A stretch of DNA of 64,000 bases, taken from the NCBI RefSeq assembly GCF_030732225.1, contig NZ_CP132230.1:648001-712000 (forward strand). The letters are read 5' to 3'. The first letter of the stretch is position 1. Each line of letters opens with the position of its first letter. Made by a program: the position numbers and the translations under genes. Below are positions 27,600 to 34,825 of the stretch, piece by piece. Origin of the DNA: Streptococcus iniae. Its GTDB lineage: Bacteria > Bacillota > Bacilli > Lactobacillales > Streptococcaceae. The notes beneath the pieces were generated by a model. That model saw only the letters and a program-made list of their open reading frames with translations. It was not told where the DNA came from and searched no databases.

Positions 27600-28880
27600 A
27601 TGAAGAAATTAAATACTATCATTTTTGCCATTATCTCGGTTATCTTTATTATTTTTTGGGGGATAACGGTTAATAATTGGCAAATAAACAATCAAGTTAA
27701 AGCAATTATCAAGTCTGAAAAAAAACATACTGAGCGCTATTTGAGCATCAAGTCTGTTAAGTCTCTCGAAAATGGTGATAAGACCTTTCATTATTTTTCA
27801 CCTTTAGCAAATAGTGATCACTTTTATCAGGATAATTTACCCATGTCTGTCTATCAGAAGGCTACAAACGATAAAGAAGACGTTTTTATTGAGCCTATTA
27901 TTGAAGAGACCCCTCTAAAAAATGTTAAGACTGTAACAATACATGAGGTAAGGTATAAACATGGTTTATTTCAAGTAAATAAAGCATCGGATCAAGTTGT
28001 TAGTCGTTATCATGTTAATGAGGCATTTGAGCATGTGAGATTATCACAACTTTTTAAAGAAAAAGAAGAAACAGTTAATCAAAAGTTGAAAGACTTAAGT
28101 CATGGCAAGTGGAATCATGAGCATTTAGATGCTATGACAGAAAAGAAACATATTCTAACGGATCAATTTGATATTGCATCAAATCAATTGTTATTGGATG
28201 ATAAAATTAGTCTACCTTTAAGTGATCTATTTGATATTGTCAATCCAGACTTGCTTGAGGGTGATGTAAAAGTTGCCTATGATGATTATCAAAAGAAAAA
28301 AGAGGAAGAACGTCAAAGGGATAAGAAAATTGTAGCTCTTACTTTTGATGATGGTCCAAACCCTGTGACAACTCCACAAGTATTGTCTATTTTGGACAAG
28401 TATCATGCTAAGGGAACATTCTTTATGTTAGGGTCTAAAATTTCTGGAAATGAGGATTTGGTCAAAAAAGTCAAGGAAGCGGGTCATGAAATTGGCAATC
28501 ACTCTTGGGACCATCCTAATTTGACCAAATTAAGTCCGGATCAGGTTTCTTTTCAAATCAAAAATACCAATATGGCCATTGAAAAAGTTACTGGAAAGGC
28601 TCCTATTTTCTTTAGACCACCATATGGGGCTACAAATGCAAATGTTCAATCAATTGCAGCTTTAACACAAGTTCTGTGGACTGTAGATACTAGAGACTGG
28701 GAAAACCACAATACAGAGGCTATCTTAGCTAATATTAAGGCGCAGTTGCGGCCTGGAGGCATTATTTTGATGCATGATGTTCATCAGACCACTGTTAATG
28801 CTTTACCAACCGTCTTGGATTATTTGAAAAGTCAGGATTACAAGTTTGTAACTGTTTCTCAAGTATTAGGACACTCCTAA
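27600..28880 (+). CDS. pgdA: Peptidoglycan N-acetylglucosamine deacetylase
   Basis: 426 residues with an N-terminal membrane anchor (residues about 5-27) and an extracellular CE4 polysaccharide deacetylase domain in the last 200 residues. CE4 motifs are all visible: LTFDDGPN, GNHSWDHPNLTKLS (metal histidines), RPPYGATN, WTVDTRDWE and ILMHDVH. PgdA removes acetyl groups from cell-wall GlcNAc and gives lysozyme resistance in streptococci. The region between anchor and domain (residues 30-230) is a lysine-rich extracytoplasmic module. AGGAGAAGCAA precedes the ATG. Confidence 0.93.
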   Translation: MKKLNTIIFAIISVIFIIFWGITVNNWQINNQVKAIIKSEKKHTERYLSIKSVKSLENGDKTFHYFSPLANSDHFYQDNLPMSVYQKATNDKEDVFIEPIIEETPLKNVKTVTIHEVRYKHGLFQVNKASDQVVSRYHVNEAFEHVRLSQLFKEKEETVNQKLKDLSHGKWNHEHLDAMTEKKHILTDQFDIASNQLLLDDKISLPLSDLFDIVNPDLLEGDVKVAYDDYQKKKEEERQRDKKIVALTFDDGPNPVTTPQVLSILDKYHAKGTFFMLGSKISGNEDLVKKVKEAGHEIGNHSWDHPNLTKLSPDQVSFQIKNTNMAIEKVTGKAPIFFRPPYGATNANVQSIAALTQVLWTVDTRDWENHNTEAILANIKAQLRPGGIILMHDVHQTTVNALPTVLDYLKSQDYKFVTVSQVLGHS

Positions 28881-28883
28881 AAA

Positions 28884-28923
28884 AACACTTCAAATCGGGA
28901 TAGAACTGGTTTGAAGTGTTTTA
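28884..28923. terminator. Bidirectional terminator between pgdA and helicase
   Basis: AACACTTCAAA, a 15-base loop and TTTGAAGTGTT, with A-run before and T-run after. Confidence 0.8.
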
Positions 28924-29069
28924 TGTTATATGACTTTAAGTCTATTTGGCTCCGCAGGTGTGATACAAATTAACCACCCGTTAGACGGATGGTCATGATT
29001 GGTGTCATTAGGCGCTAGTTAGTGTTTAAGACTTATTGGTTTTGTTCAAATTATTTGTTAGATGGGGAG

Positions 29070-30158
29070 TTATGACTTTGTGACAATCAATTTTTGATTT
29101 CTTAAGATAAGCTCTGTGACTTTAGCAAATTTTTTCAGTTTTTTCAGGTCTTCTGGGTGTGTGATAAATGTAATCACAGCACCTTTTTTCCCCATGCGTC
29201 CAGTACGACCAGCTCTGTGAGTGTAGTTTTCTTTGTCTCTAGCGACTTCAAAATTAATGACATATTGTAAATTATCGATATCAATCCCTCGGGCGACTAA
29301 GTCAGTTCCAAGAAGCAATGAGATGTCATTGTTTTTAAACCGTTCTAATATGGTTTTACGGAATTTAACATTAACATCACTTGCTAGCGAGACAGTAGAG
29401 CTGCCATTGAAGCTTAATTTATCCTCACTTGCACCTAAATCAGACAAGCTGTTGAAAAAAACAAGTGCTCTAAAATCAGGAATATTTGAAAACTTACGAA
29501 GTAAATCAATGCGTTCTCGTTTATCAACAGAAATGTAGTAGTGTTCAATTCCTGATAATTCTTGATTAGACAAATCAATGGTTATGGTGTCTTCTTCGAG
29601 AGTGTTCGGGTCAACTTTATTGGTAGCGCTCATGTAAATCATTTGGTGATTTCTAGGGACATGATGACTAATGTTATTGACAAAATGGTATTGAGAATCG
29701 CTGAGTAATTCATCGTATTCATCTAAAATAATAGTGTCTACATTCATCATCTTGATTTTTTTATGTTTAATCAATTCGAAAACACGCCCAGGAGTTCCAA
29801 TTAGGACTTGGGGCCCTTTTTTTAGACGCTCAATTTGTCGTTTTTGACTGGTCCCTGAAATAAAAAGTTGTGCTTCTATGCCTAAAAGTTGAGCCCATTC
29901 TTTGGTCACTTCAAACAATTGTCCTGCAAGTTCAGTATTTGGGGCTAAGATGAGGAGTTGTTGAGATGTTTTACTTGTAATCTTAAGTAGACTTGGCAAA
30001 AGGTAGGCCAGTGTTTTACCAGTTCCAGTTGGACTAATCCCAAGGACATTGTTACCTTCTGAAATAGGTGAAAAAACCTCTTTTTGGATTGCGGTTAATT
30101 CTGTAATGGCTTTTTCTTGTAGTTTATCTTGCCAAACTTTTGGAAATTCTGTGATCAT
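29070..30158 (-). CDS. DEAD-box-like RNA helicase, short form
   Basis: 362 residues holding both RecA-like domains and little else. Motifs in order: Q-motif region (TELTAIQKEVF), motif I SPTGTGKTL, motif Ib GTPGRV, motif II as DEYD instead of DEAD, motif III SAT, and motif VI HRAGRTGRMGKKG. The family unwinds RNA duplexes, often in ribosome assembly or mRNA decay at low temperature. The Tyr in motif II is a departure from the DEAD consensus. It is transcribed divergently from udk. Confidence 0.85.
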   Translation of the reverse strand: MITEFPKVWQDKLQEKAITELTAIQKEVFSPISEGNNVLGISPTGTGKTLAYLLPSLLKITSKTSQQLLILAPNTELAGQLFEVTKEWAQLLGIEAQLFISGTSQKRQIERLKKGPQVLIGTPGRVFELIKHKKIKMMNVDTIILDEYDELLSDSQYHFVNNISHHVPRNHQMIYMSATNKVDPNTLEEDTITIDLSNQELSGIEHYYISVDKRERIDLLRKFSNIPDFRALVFFNSLSDLGASEDKLSFNGSSTVSLASDVNVKFRKTILERFKNNDISLLLGTDLVARGIDIDNLQYVINFEVARDKENYTHRAGRTGRMGKKGAVITFITHPEDLKKLKKFAKVTELILRNQKLIVTKS

Positions 30159-30310
30159 GAGTCATCCTTTACTGTTCTTTTTTATCATTATAGCATGATT
30201 TTACTCATGCTCCTAGGATTCTTCCAGAAAGATTTGCATAAGATCCTATAGCTATATTTTCTAATTTTTGATAGAATATAGCGAAGAACTTTTTAGAGAT
30301 GGGGTTTAAA

Positions 30311-30937
30311 ATGCGTAAAAAACCGATTATTATTGGTGTTACAGGTGGTTCAGGTGGCGGTAAGACAAGTGTTTCGAGGGCGATTTTAGATAGCTTTCCA
30401 AATGCACGTATTGCAATGATTCAACACGACTCTTACTATCGTGATCAAGCACATTTGAGTTTTGAAGAGAGGATTAAAACCAATTATGATCATCCTCTGG
30501 CATTTGAAACTGATTTTATGATTGAGCAACTAAAAGAATTGCTAGCGGGACGCTCAGTTGATATTCCAATATATGACTATACGCAGCATACTCGAAGTGA
30601 TAAAACATTTCGTCAGGACCCCCAAGATGTTATCATCGTTGAAGGTATTTTGGTTCTTGAAGATGAAAGACTTCGTAACTTGATGGATATTAAATTGTTT
30701 GTGGATACTGATGATGATATTCGTATTATTCGCAGGATTAAACGAGACATGATGGAGCGCGGGCGCAGTTTAGAGAGTATTATCGATCAGTACACTTCAG
30801 TTGTTAAACCCATGTACCATCAATTTATTGAGCCAAGTAAACGCTATGCTGATATCATTGTTCCAGAAGGTGTTAGCAATATCGTAGCGATTGATTTGAT
30901 TAACACTAAAATTGCAAGTATTTTAGCAGAAACTTAA
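30311..30937 (+). CDS. udk: Uridine kinase
   Basis: 208 residues. Phosphorylates uridine and cytidine to UMP/CMP with GTP or ATP in pyrimidine salvage. The P-loop GGSGGGKTS is at the N-terminus, with [18 protein letters not shown] and the [10 protein letters not shown] strand as in the family. I start at the ATG at 30311, six bases after GGGG; an upstream in-frame ATG at 30299 has no site. Only eight bases separate it from the DUF1294 gene. Confidence 0.95.
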   Translation: MRKKPIIIGVTGGSGGGKTSVSRAILDSFPNARIAMIQHDSYYRDQAHLSFEERIKTNYDHPLAFETDFMIEQLKELLAGRSVDIPIYDYTQHTRSDKTFRQDPQDVIIVEGILVLEDERLRNLMDIKLFVDTDDDIRIIRRIKRDMMERGRSLESIIDQYTSVVKPMYHQFIEPSKRYADIIVPEGVSNIVAIDLINTKIASILAET

Positions 30938-30945
30938 GGTAGCAA

Positions 30946-31224
30946 ATGTTTTTAGATGTTTTGAGTGTTCTCTTGATTTGGAACCTTATGGTATTTGCCT
31001 TATATGGGCTTGATAAAAGAAAGGCTGTTACTAATCAATGGCGTATTTCTGAAAAAACTTTGCTTTGGTCATCTTTTCTTTTTGGTGGGCTTGGTGCCCT
31101 TTTAGGTGGAAAATACTTTCATCACAAGACTCAAAAATGGTATTTTCAAGTGGTATGGTATTTAGGAGTAGTGGTGCTGATGGCAACACTATATGCTTTA
31201 GTCGTTTTTAATCATTTCAACTAA
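30946..31224 (+). CDS. DUF1294 membrane protein
   Basis: 92 residues with three hydrophobic segments and the DUF1294 signatures YGLDKRKA, RISEKTLL, GGLGALLGG and FHHKTQKWYF. Function of the family is unknown. It is the second gene after udk, without its own visible promoter. Confidence 0.88.
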   Translation: MFLDVLSVLLIWNLMVFALYGLDKRKAVTNQWRISEKTLLWSSFLFGGLGALLGGKYFHHKTQKWYFQVVWYLGVVVLMATLYALVVFNHFN

Positions 31225-31229
31225 TGGCC

Positions 31230-31272
31230 AAAGGCTAGCAGAATTCATTTGCTGGTCTTTTTTGTTTTTTAG
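31230..31272 (+). terminator. Probable terminator after the DUF1294 gene
   Basis: An imperfect stem formed by GGCTAGCA and TGCTGGTC with G-T pairs, followed by TTTTTTGTTTTTT. Confidence 0.55.
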
Positions 31273-31306
31273 AAGCAGTCTAATAGTTAAAGAAAGAGAG
31301 TTCTTG

Positions 31307-31315
31307 TGGTATAAT
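31307..31315 (+). promoter_or_regulatory. Extended -10 promoter of msrC, probably leaderless
   Basis: TGG followed by TATAAT (31310-31315). The ATG at 31323 starts after seven bases and there is no Shine-Dalgarno sequence before it or before the next ATG at 31329. Confidence 0.65.
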
Positions 31316-31322
31316 AGAAAAC

Positions 31323-31820
31323 ATGAATATGACTAGAAAAGAAGAAAATTATCAACTCATGTTAGCTCAAGCTCAAGCTTTGTTTATGAATGAATCTAAT
31401 GCTTTAGCTAATTTATCCAATGCAAGTGCTTTATTACTAAATGCTTTACCTGATTCTGTATTTGCAGGTTTTTATTTATTTGATGGCAAAGAGTTAATTT
31501 TAGGGCCTTTTCAGGGCTCTGTTTCTTGCGTGCACATCGCACTTGGAAAAGGTGTGTGTGGTCAAGTAGCTGAGACAGAAGAAACCCTAATTGTTGCCAA
31601 TGTTAAAGAACATGATAATTATATTTCTTGTGATTCAAGGGCTATGAGTGAAATTGTGGTCCCAATGGTTAAAGATGGGCAATTGATTGGTGTTCTTGAT
31701 TTAGATTCTCCTCATGTTGGAGATTATGATGCTACAGATCAAGAGTATTTAGAAAAATTTGTTGCCATTTTACTGGAAAAAACACGTTTTAATTTTGACA
31801 TGTTCGGAGTGGAAAACTAA
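31323..31820 (+). CDS. msrC: GAF-domain free methionine-(R)-sulfoxide reductase
   Basis: 165 residues forming a single GAF domain. The three conserved cysteines of fRMsr are C69 (GSVSCVHI), C79 (GKGVCGQ) and C103 (YISCDS). The enzyme reduces free methionine-R-sulfoxide with thioredoxin, part of oxidative-stress repair in the cytosol. Its stop overlaps the dnaX start in TAATG, so translation of dnaX is probably coupled to it. Confidence 0.9.
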   Translation: MNMTRKEENYQLMLAQAQALFMNESNALANLSNASALLLNALPDSVFAGFYLFDGKELILGPFQGSVSCVHIALGKGVCGQVAETEETLIVANVKEHDNYISCDSRAMSEIVVPMVKDGQLIGVLDLDSPHVGDYDATDQEYLEKFVAILLEKTRFNFDMFGVEN

Positions 31821-33493
31821 TGTATCAAGCCTTATATCGTAAGTACAGAAGCCAAACCTTTGATGAGATGGTTGGGCAAACTGTCATTTCAACAACTTTA
31901 AAACAGGCTGTTGAAAGTGGAAAAATTAGCCATGCTTATTTATTTTCTGGACCAAGAGGAACAGGAAAGACAAGTGCTGCTAAAATTTTTGCAAAGGCCA
32001 TGAACTGTCCTAATCAAGTTGCAGGGGAGCCTTGTAATCATTGTGATATTTGTAAAGATATCACAGCTGGTAGTCTGGAAGATGTGATTGAAATTGACGC
32101 TGCATCTAATAATGGTGTTGATGAGATTCGAGATATTAGAGACAAGTCAACCTACGCTCCTAGTCGCGCAACTTATAAAGTTTATATCATTGATGAAGTG
32201 CATATGTTGTCAACTGGAGCTTTTAATGCTCTCTTAAAGACTCTTGAGGAACCATCAGAAAATGTGGTCTTTATTTTAGCGACAACGGAATTGCATAAAA
32301 TCCCAGCAACCATTTTATCACGTGTCCAACGTTTTGAATTTAAGTCGATTAAACAGCAAGCAATCAAAGAACATTTGGCAAAAATTCTTTCTGAAGAAGC
32401 CATTAGCTATGAAGAAGATGCACTTTTCTTGATTGCTAAACGCGCTGAAGGTGGTATGCGAGATGCTTTGTCTATTTTGGACCAAGCCCTTAGTTTGTCT
32501 GCTGACAATCAAGTTACTCTAGCAGTAGCTGAGGAAATTACAGGTTCTATTAGTATTAAGGCGTTGGATGACTATGTGTCACAAGTAATCCAAAAATCAC
32601 CAGCATTAGCTTTGGAAAATCTAACTGTGATTTTTGAAAATGGTAAAAGTATGAGCCGTTTTGCAACAGATCTTTTATCTTACTTAAGGGATTTATTACT
32701 TGCTAAAACAGGTGGTGAAAGCCTCTATCAATCAGAAACTTTTCTAGCTAATATGGTTGTTTCGACTCAGGATATTTTTGAAATGATTTCGATTGTGACC
32801 AAACATATTCCTGAAATTAAGCGAGGCACTCATCCTCGGATTTATGCTGAAATGATGACAATCGCTCTAGCTGATACAAAACGAGGTCTTACCTCTGAAT
32901 CGGTTAGTCCTGATATCGCAAATCAGATTGAGGCTTTAAAAGCAGAAGTAAAATTCTTAAAAGAAAGTTTTGACGGGCTAAATCAAGGTGCAGTGGTTAA
33001 ATCAAGTTCACCGAAAATGACTAGGCCAAGTGCTGTCAACTATAAGGTTGATCGCCAGAAAATTTTAACCATCATGGAAGAGACTGTTCGAAACAGCGAA
33101 CAATCTCGCCAATACCTTGATTCACTTAAATCGGTTTGGAATGAAATTTTAGACAGTATTTCACCACAAGACAGGGCACTTTTGATGGGTTCTGAGCCGG
33201 TTTTGGCTAATAGCGAAAATGCTATTTTGGCATTTGAAGCTGCTTTTAATGCTGAGCAGGCGATGAATCGTACTGATTTAAATGCAATGTTTGGCAATAT
33301 TATGAGTAAGGCGGCTGGTTTTAGCCCCAATATTTTAGCAGTACCAAGGGCTGATTTCAACCATATCAGAGGAGAGTTTGCTAAGCAGATGAAATCTCAA
33401 GCGGCTACTAGTCCGGTTGAAGAAGTGGTTGAAACTGTGATTCCAGAAGGATTTGACTTTTTAAGTCAAAAAATAAATACAATTGAGGATTAA
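31820..33493 (+). CDS. dnaX: DNA polymerase III subunit gamma/tau
   Basis: 557 residues. The AAA+ clamp-loader ATPase: Walker A GPRGTGKTS, a zinc module with cysteines in CPNQVAGEPCNHCDIC, Walker B IIDEVHML and the arginine-finger region ATILSRVQRFEF. Domain III follows, then a shorter tau-like C-terminus that contacts polymerase and helicase. It loads the beta clamp at the replication fork. The start overlaps the msrC stop by one base, and no separate ribosome-binding site is evident. Confidence 0.96.
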   Translation: MYQALYRKYRSQTFDEMVGQTVISTTLKQAVESGKISHAYLFSGPRGTGKTSAAKIFAKAMNCPNQVAGEPCNHCDICKDITAGSLEDVIEIDAASNNGVDEIRDIRDKSTYAPSRATYKVYIIDEVHMLSTGAFNALLKTLEEPSENVVFILATTELHKIPATILSRVQRFEFKSIKQQAIKEHLAKILSEEAISYEEDALFLIAKRAEGGMRDALSILDQALSLSADNQVTLAVAEEITGSISIKALDDYVSQVIQKSPALALENLTVIFENGKSMSRFATDLLSYLRDLLLAKTGGESLYQSETFLANMVVSTQDIFEMISIVTKHIPEIKRGTHPRIYAEMMTIALADTKRGLTSESVSPDIANQIEALKAEVKFLKESFDGLNQGAVVKSSSPKMTRPSAVNYKVDRQKILTIMEETVRNSEQSRQYLDSLKSVWNEILDSISPQDRALLMGSEPVLANSENAILAFEAAFNAEQAMNRTDLNAMFGNIMSKAAGFSPNILAVPRADFNHIRGEFAKQMKSQAATSPVEEVVETVIPEGFDFLSQKINTIED

Positions 33494-33494
33494 T

Positions 33495-33530
33495 AAAAAG
33501 AAAATTCTTCGTCGAATTTTCTTTTTATTG
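33495..33530 (+). terminator. Terminator after dnaX
   Basis: AAAAGAAAATTC, loop TTCGTC, GAATTTTCTTTT and further T. Confidence 0.85.
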
Positions 33531-33537
33531 GTATAAT
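33529..33537 (+). promoter_or_regulatory. Extended -10 promoter of the DUF3272 gene, probably leaderless
   Basis: TGG followed by TATAAT (33532-33537); the ATG is six bases later and lacks a Shine-Dalgarno sequence. The upstream part of the promoter overlaps the tail of the dnaX terminator. Confidence 0.65.
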
Positions 33538-33543
33538 GACACT

Positions 33544-33747
33544 ATGACAATTAAACAATTTTTTATGACGGCTCTCATCATAGCTTTTGAGACATATTTT
33601 TTCAATGATAGTTTGTTATCAGGGGACTATCTCTTTGCCTGTTTTTGGGGCTTCTTATTTTTCAGAGACTTACGTCGTGCGCGTGCCATTGATAAGTTTT
33701 CAAAGTCACTATTAAAAGCAGCTAATGCTACCAAGAAGAAAGACTAA
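33544..33747 (+). CDS. DUF3272 family small membrane protein
   Basis: 67 residues, with a hydrophobic stretch at about 6-45 and a basic C-terminus (RDLRRARAIDKFSKS...KKKD). The family is small, found in streptococci, typically between dnaX and birA as here; its role is unknown. The 3' end overlaps the convergent birA gene by 20 bases. Confidence 0.8.
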   Translation: MTIKQFFMTALIIAFETYFFNDSLLSGDYLFACFWGFLFFRDLRRARAIDKFSKSLLKAANATKKKD

Positions 33748-34663
33748 CTTCACCACTTGGTAAGGTTTCTACCTGGCCATCAGGATGTTCAACAATAAGG
33801 TAGCCTTGGTCTGTAATGGCAATGGCTTTTCCTTCAACAAGCTTTTCATTTTTGTAATAGGTCACTTGTTTGTTTAAAACAAGTGATTTTTCTTTGTAAA
33901 TTTTGATGTGTTCATGACTTGGAATTGTGAAAAATAATGTCCAAATTTCTTCAATTAATTGATTTCTTGTAATGGTGGGATGACTCTTAAAGAGTGATCC
34001 TGCTTTGTTTTTAAGCTCGTTTGGAAAGTTTGTATTATTAAAGTTGATGCCTACACCAATAATGAGATCTGTGATTAATCCAGTTTCGACTGATGTAACA
34101 GCTTCAGTTAAAATACCGGCTATTTTGTGATTTTCAAAATAGATATCATTAACCCATTTGATGTCTGTCTCAATTCCTGTCAATCTTGAAATGGCTTTAA
34201 CCACACAAGAAGCTAAAATCATTGTGTATGGTTCCATTTGACTATAAGGTAAGTTAGGTCTTAAATGCATTGACATATAGATTCCAGAACCTGAAGGGGA
34301 GTAAAAACTGCGACTAAGGCGTCCCTTGCCATGAGATTGATGATTGGCTAAATAAAGGTGTGGGCAAGAAAGATTAGCTTCGATGCCATGCTTAGCATCT
34401 AGTTGTGTTGATTGGGTCTCTTCTTTGTAACTAACAGGTAGTTTAAGCTTTTGGCTTAGCTGTTGAGGTAAAAGTAAATCACCAGTCAAAATGCGATAAC
34501 CTTTATTTTTGCTTGATTCTATTTCTAGCCCCTGATTTTCTAATGATTTCACAGCCTTCCAAATAGCTGTTCGGCTAAGGTTTAGGGTCTTTGCAAGGGA
34601 CTCACCACTAGTGTAATCACTTGTTTGCGATAATAATTCATAAATACGTTCAGATGTTTTCAT
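33728..34663 (-). CDS. birA: Bifunctional biotin ligase/biotin operon repressor
   Basis: 311 residues with an N-terminal winged helix (SERIYELLSQT...LNLSRTAIWKAVKSLENQG) and the biotin-protein ligase core: SHGKGRLSRSFYSPSG is the biotinyl-AMP loop, WVNDIYF and KIAGILTE are the catalytic strands, and a small C-terminal SH3-like domain follows. It biotinylates acetyl-CoA carboxylase BCCP. A longer frame to 34690 starts upstream of the visible -10, so I use the ATG at 34663, which would be leaderless. Confidence 0.94.
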   Translation of the reverse strand: MKTSERIYELLSQTSDYTSGESLAKTLNLSRTAIWKAVKSLENQGLEIESSKNKGYRILTGDLLLPQQLSQKLKLPVSYKEETQSTQLDAKHGIEANLSCPHLYLANHQSHGKGRLSRSFYSPSGSGIYMSMHLRPNLPYSQMEPYTMILASCVVKAISRLTGIETDIKWVNDIYFENHKIAGILTEAVTSVETGLITDLIIGVGINFNNTNFPNELKNKAGSLFKSHPTITRNQLIEEIWTLFFTIPSHEHIKIYKEKSLVLNKQVTYYKNEKLVEGKAIAITDQGYLIVEHPDGQVETLPSGEVSLSSW

Positions 34664-34669
34664 AGCTCT

Positions 34670-34697
34670 AGTATAGTCTATTTTTGTCATTTTTCAA
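34670..34697 (-). promoter_or_regulatory. birA promoter, probably leaderless
   Basis: On the reverse strand TTGAAA (34692-34697), 16-base spacer, TATACT (34670-34675), then six bases AGAGCT and the ATG at 34663. There is no room for a Shine-Dalgarno sequence. Confidence 0.65.
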
Positions 34698-34760
34698 AGT
34701 TTTAAGTTATTGTTAGTGGTATTATTATTAAAAAAATATGCTTTTCTCATAATAAAAAGA

Positions 34761-34799
34761 TTGCAAAAAAATAAGAGTCTGATATAATTAACTGGTTAA
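34761..34799 (+). promoter_or_regulatory. slr promoter with AdcR (zinc) operator
   Basis: TTGCAA (34761-34766), 16-base spacer, TATAAT (34783-34788). TTAACTGGTTAA at 34788-34799 is a perfect palindrome matching the streptococcal AdcR operator TTAACNNGTTAA, and it overlaps the end of the -10. Zinc-bound AdcR would block transcription; low zinc would release it. Confidence 0.85.
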
Positions 34800-34825
34800 T
34801 AAAAAAACAATCATTCGGAGGAAAA

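Noticed and set aside
33728..33747. Overlap of birA and the DUF3272 gene considered as an annotation error
   Set aside because: Both ends are supported by family features; a 20-base convergent overlap is acceptable.
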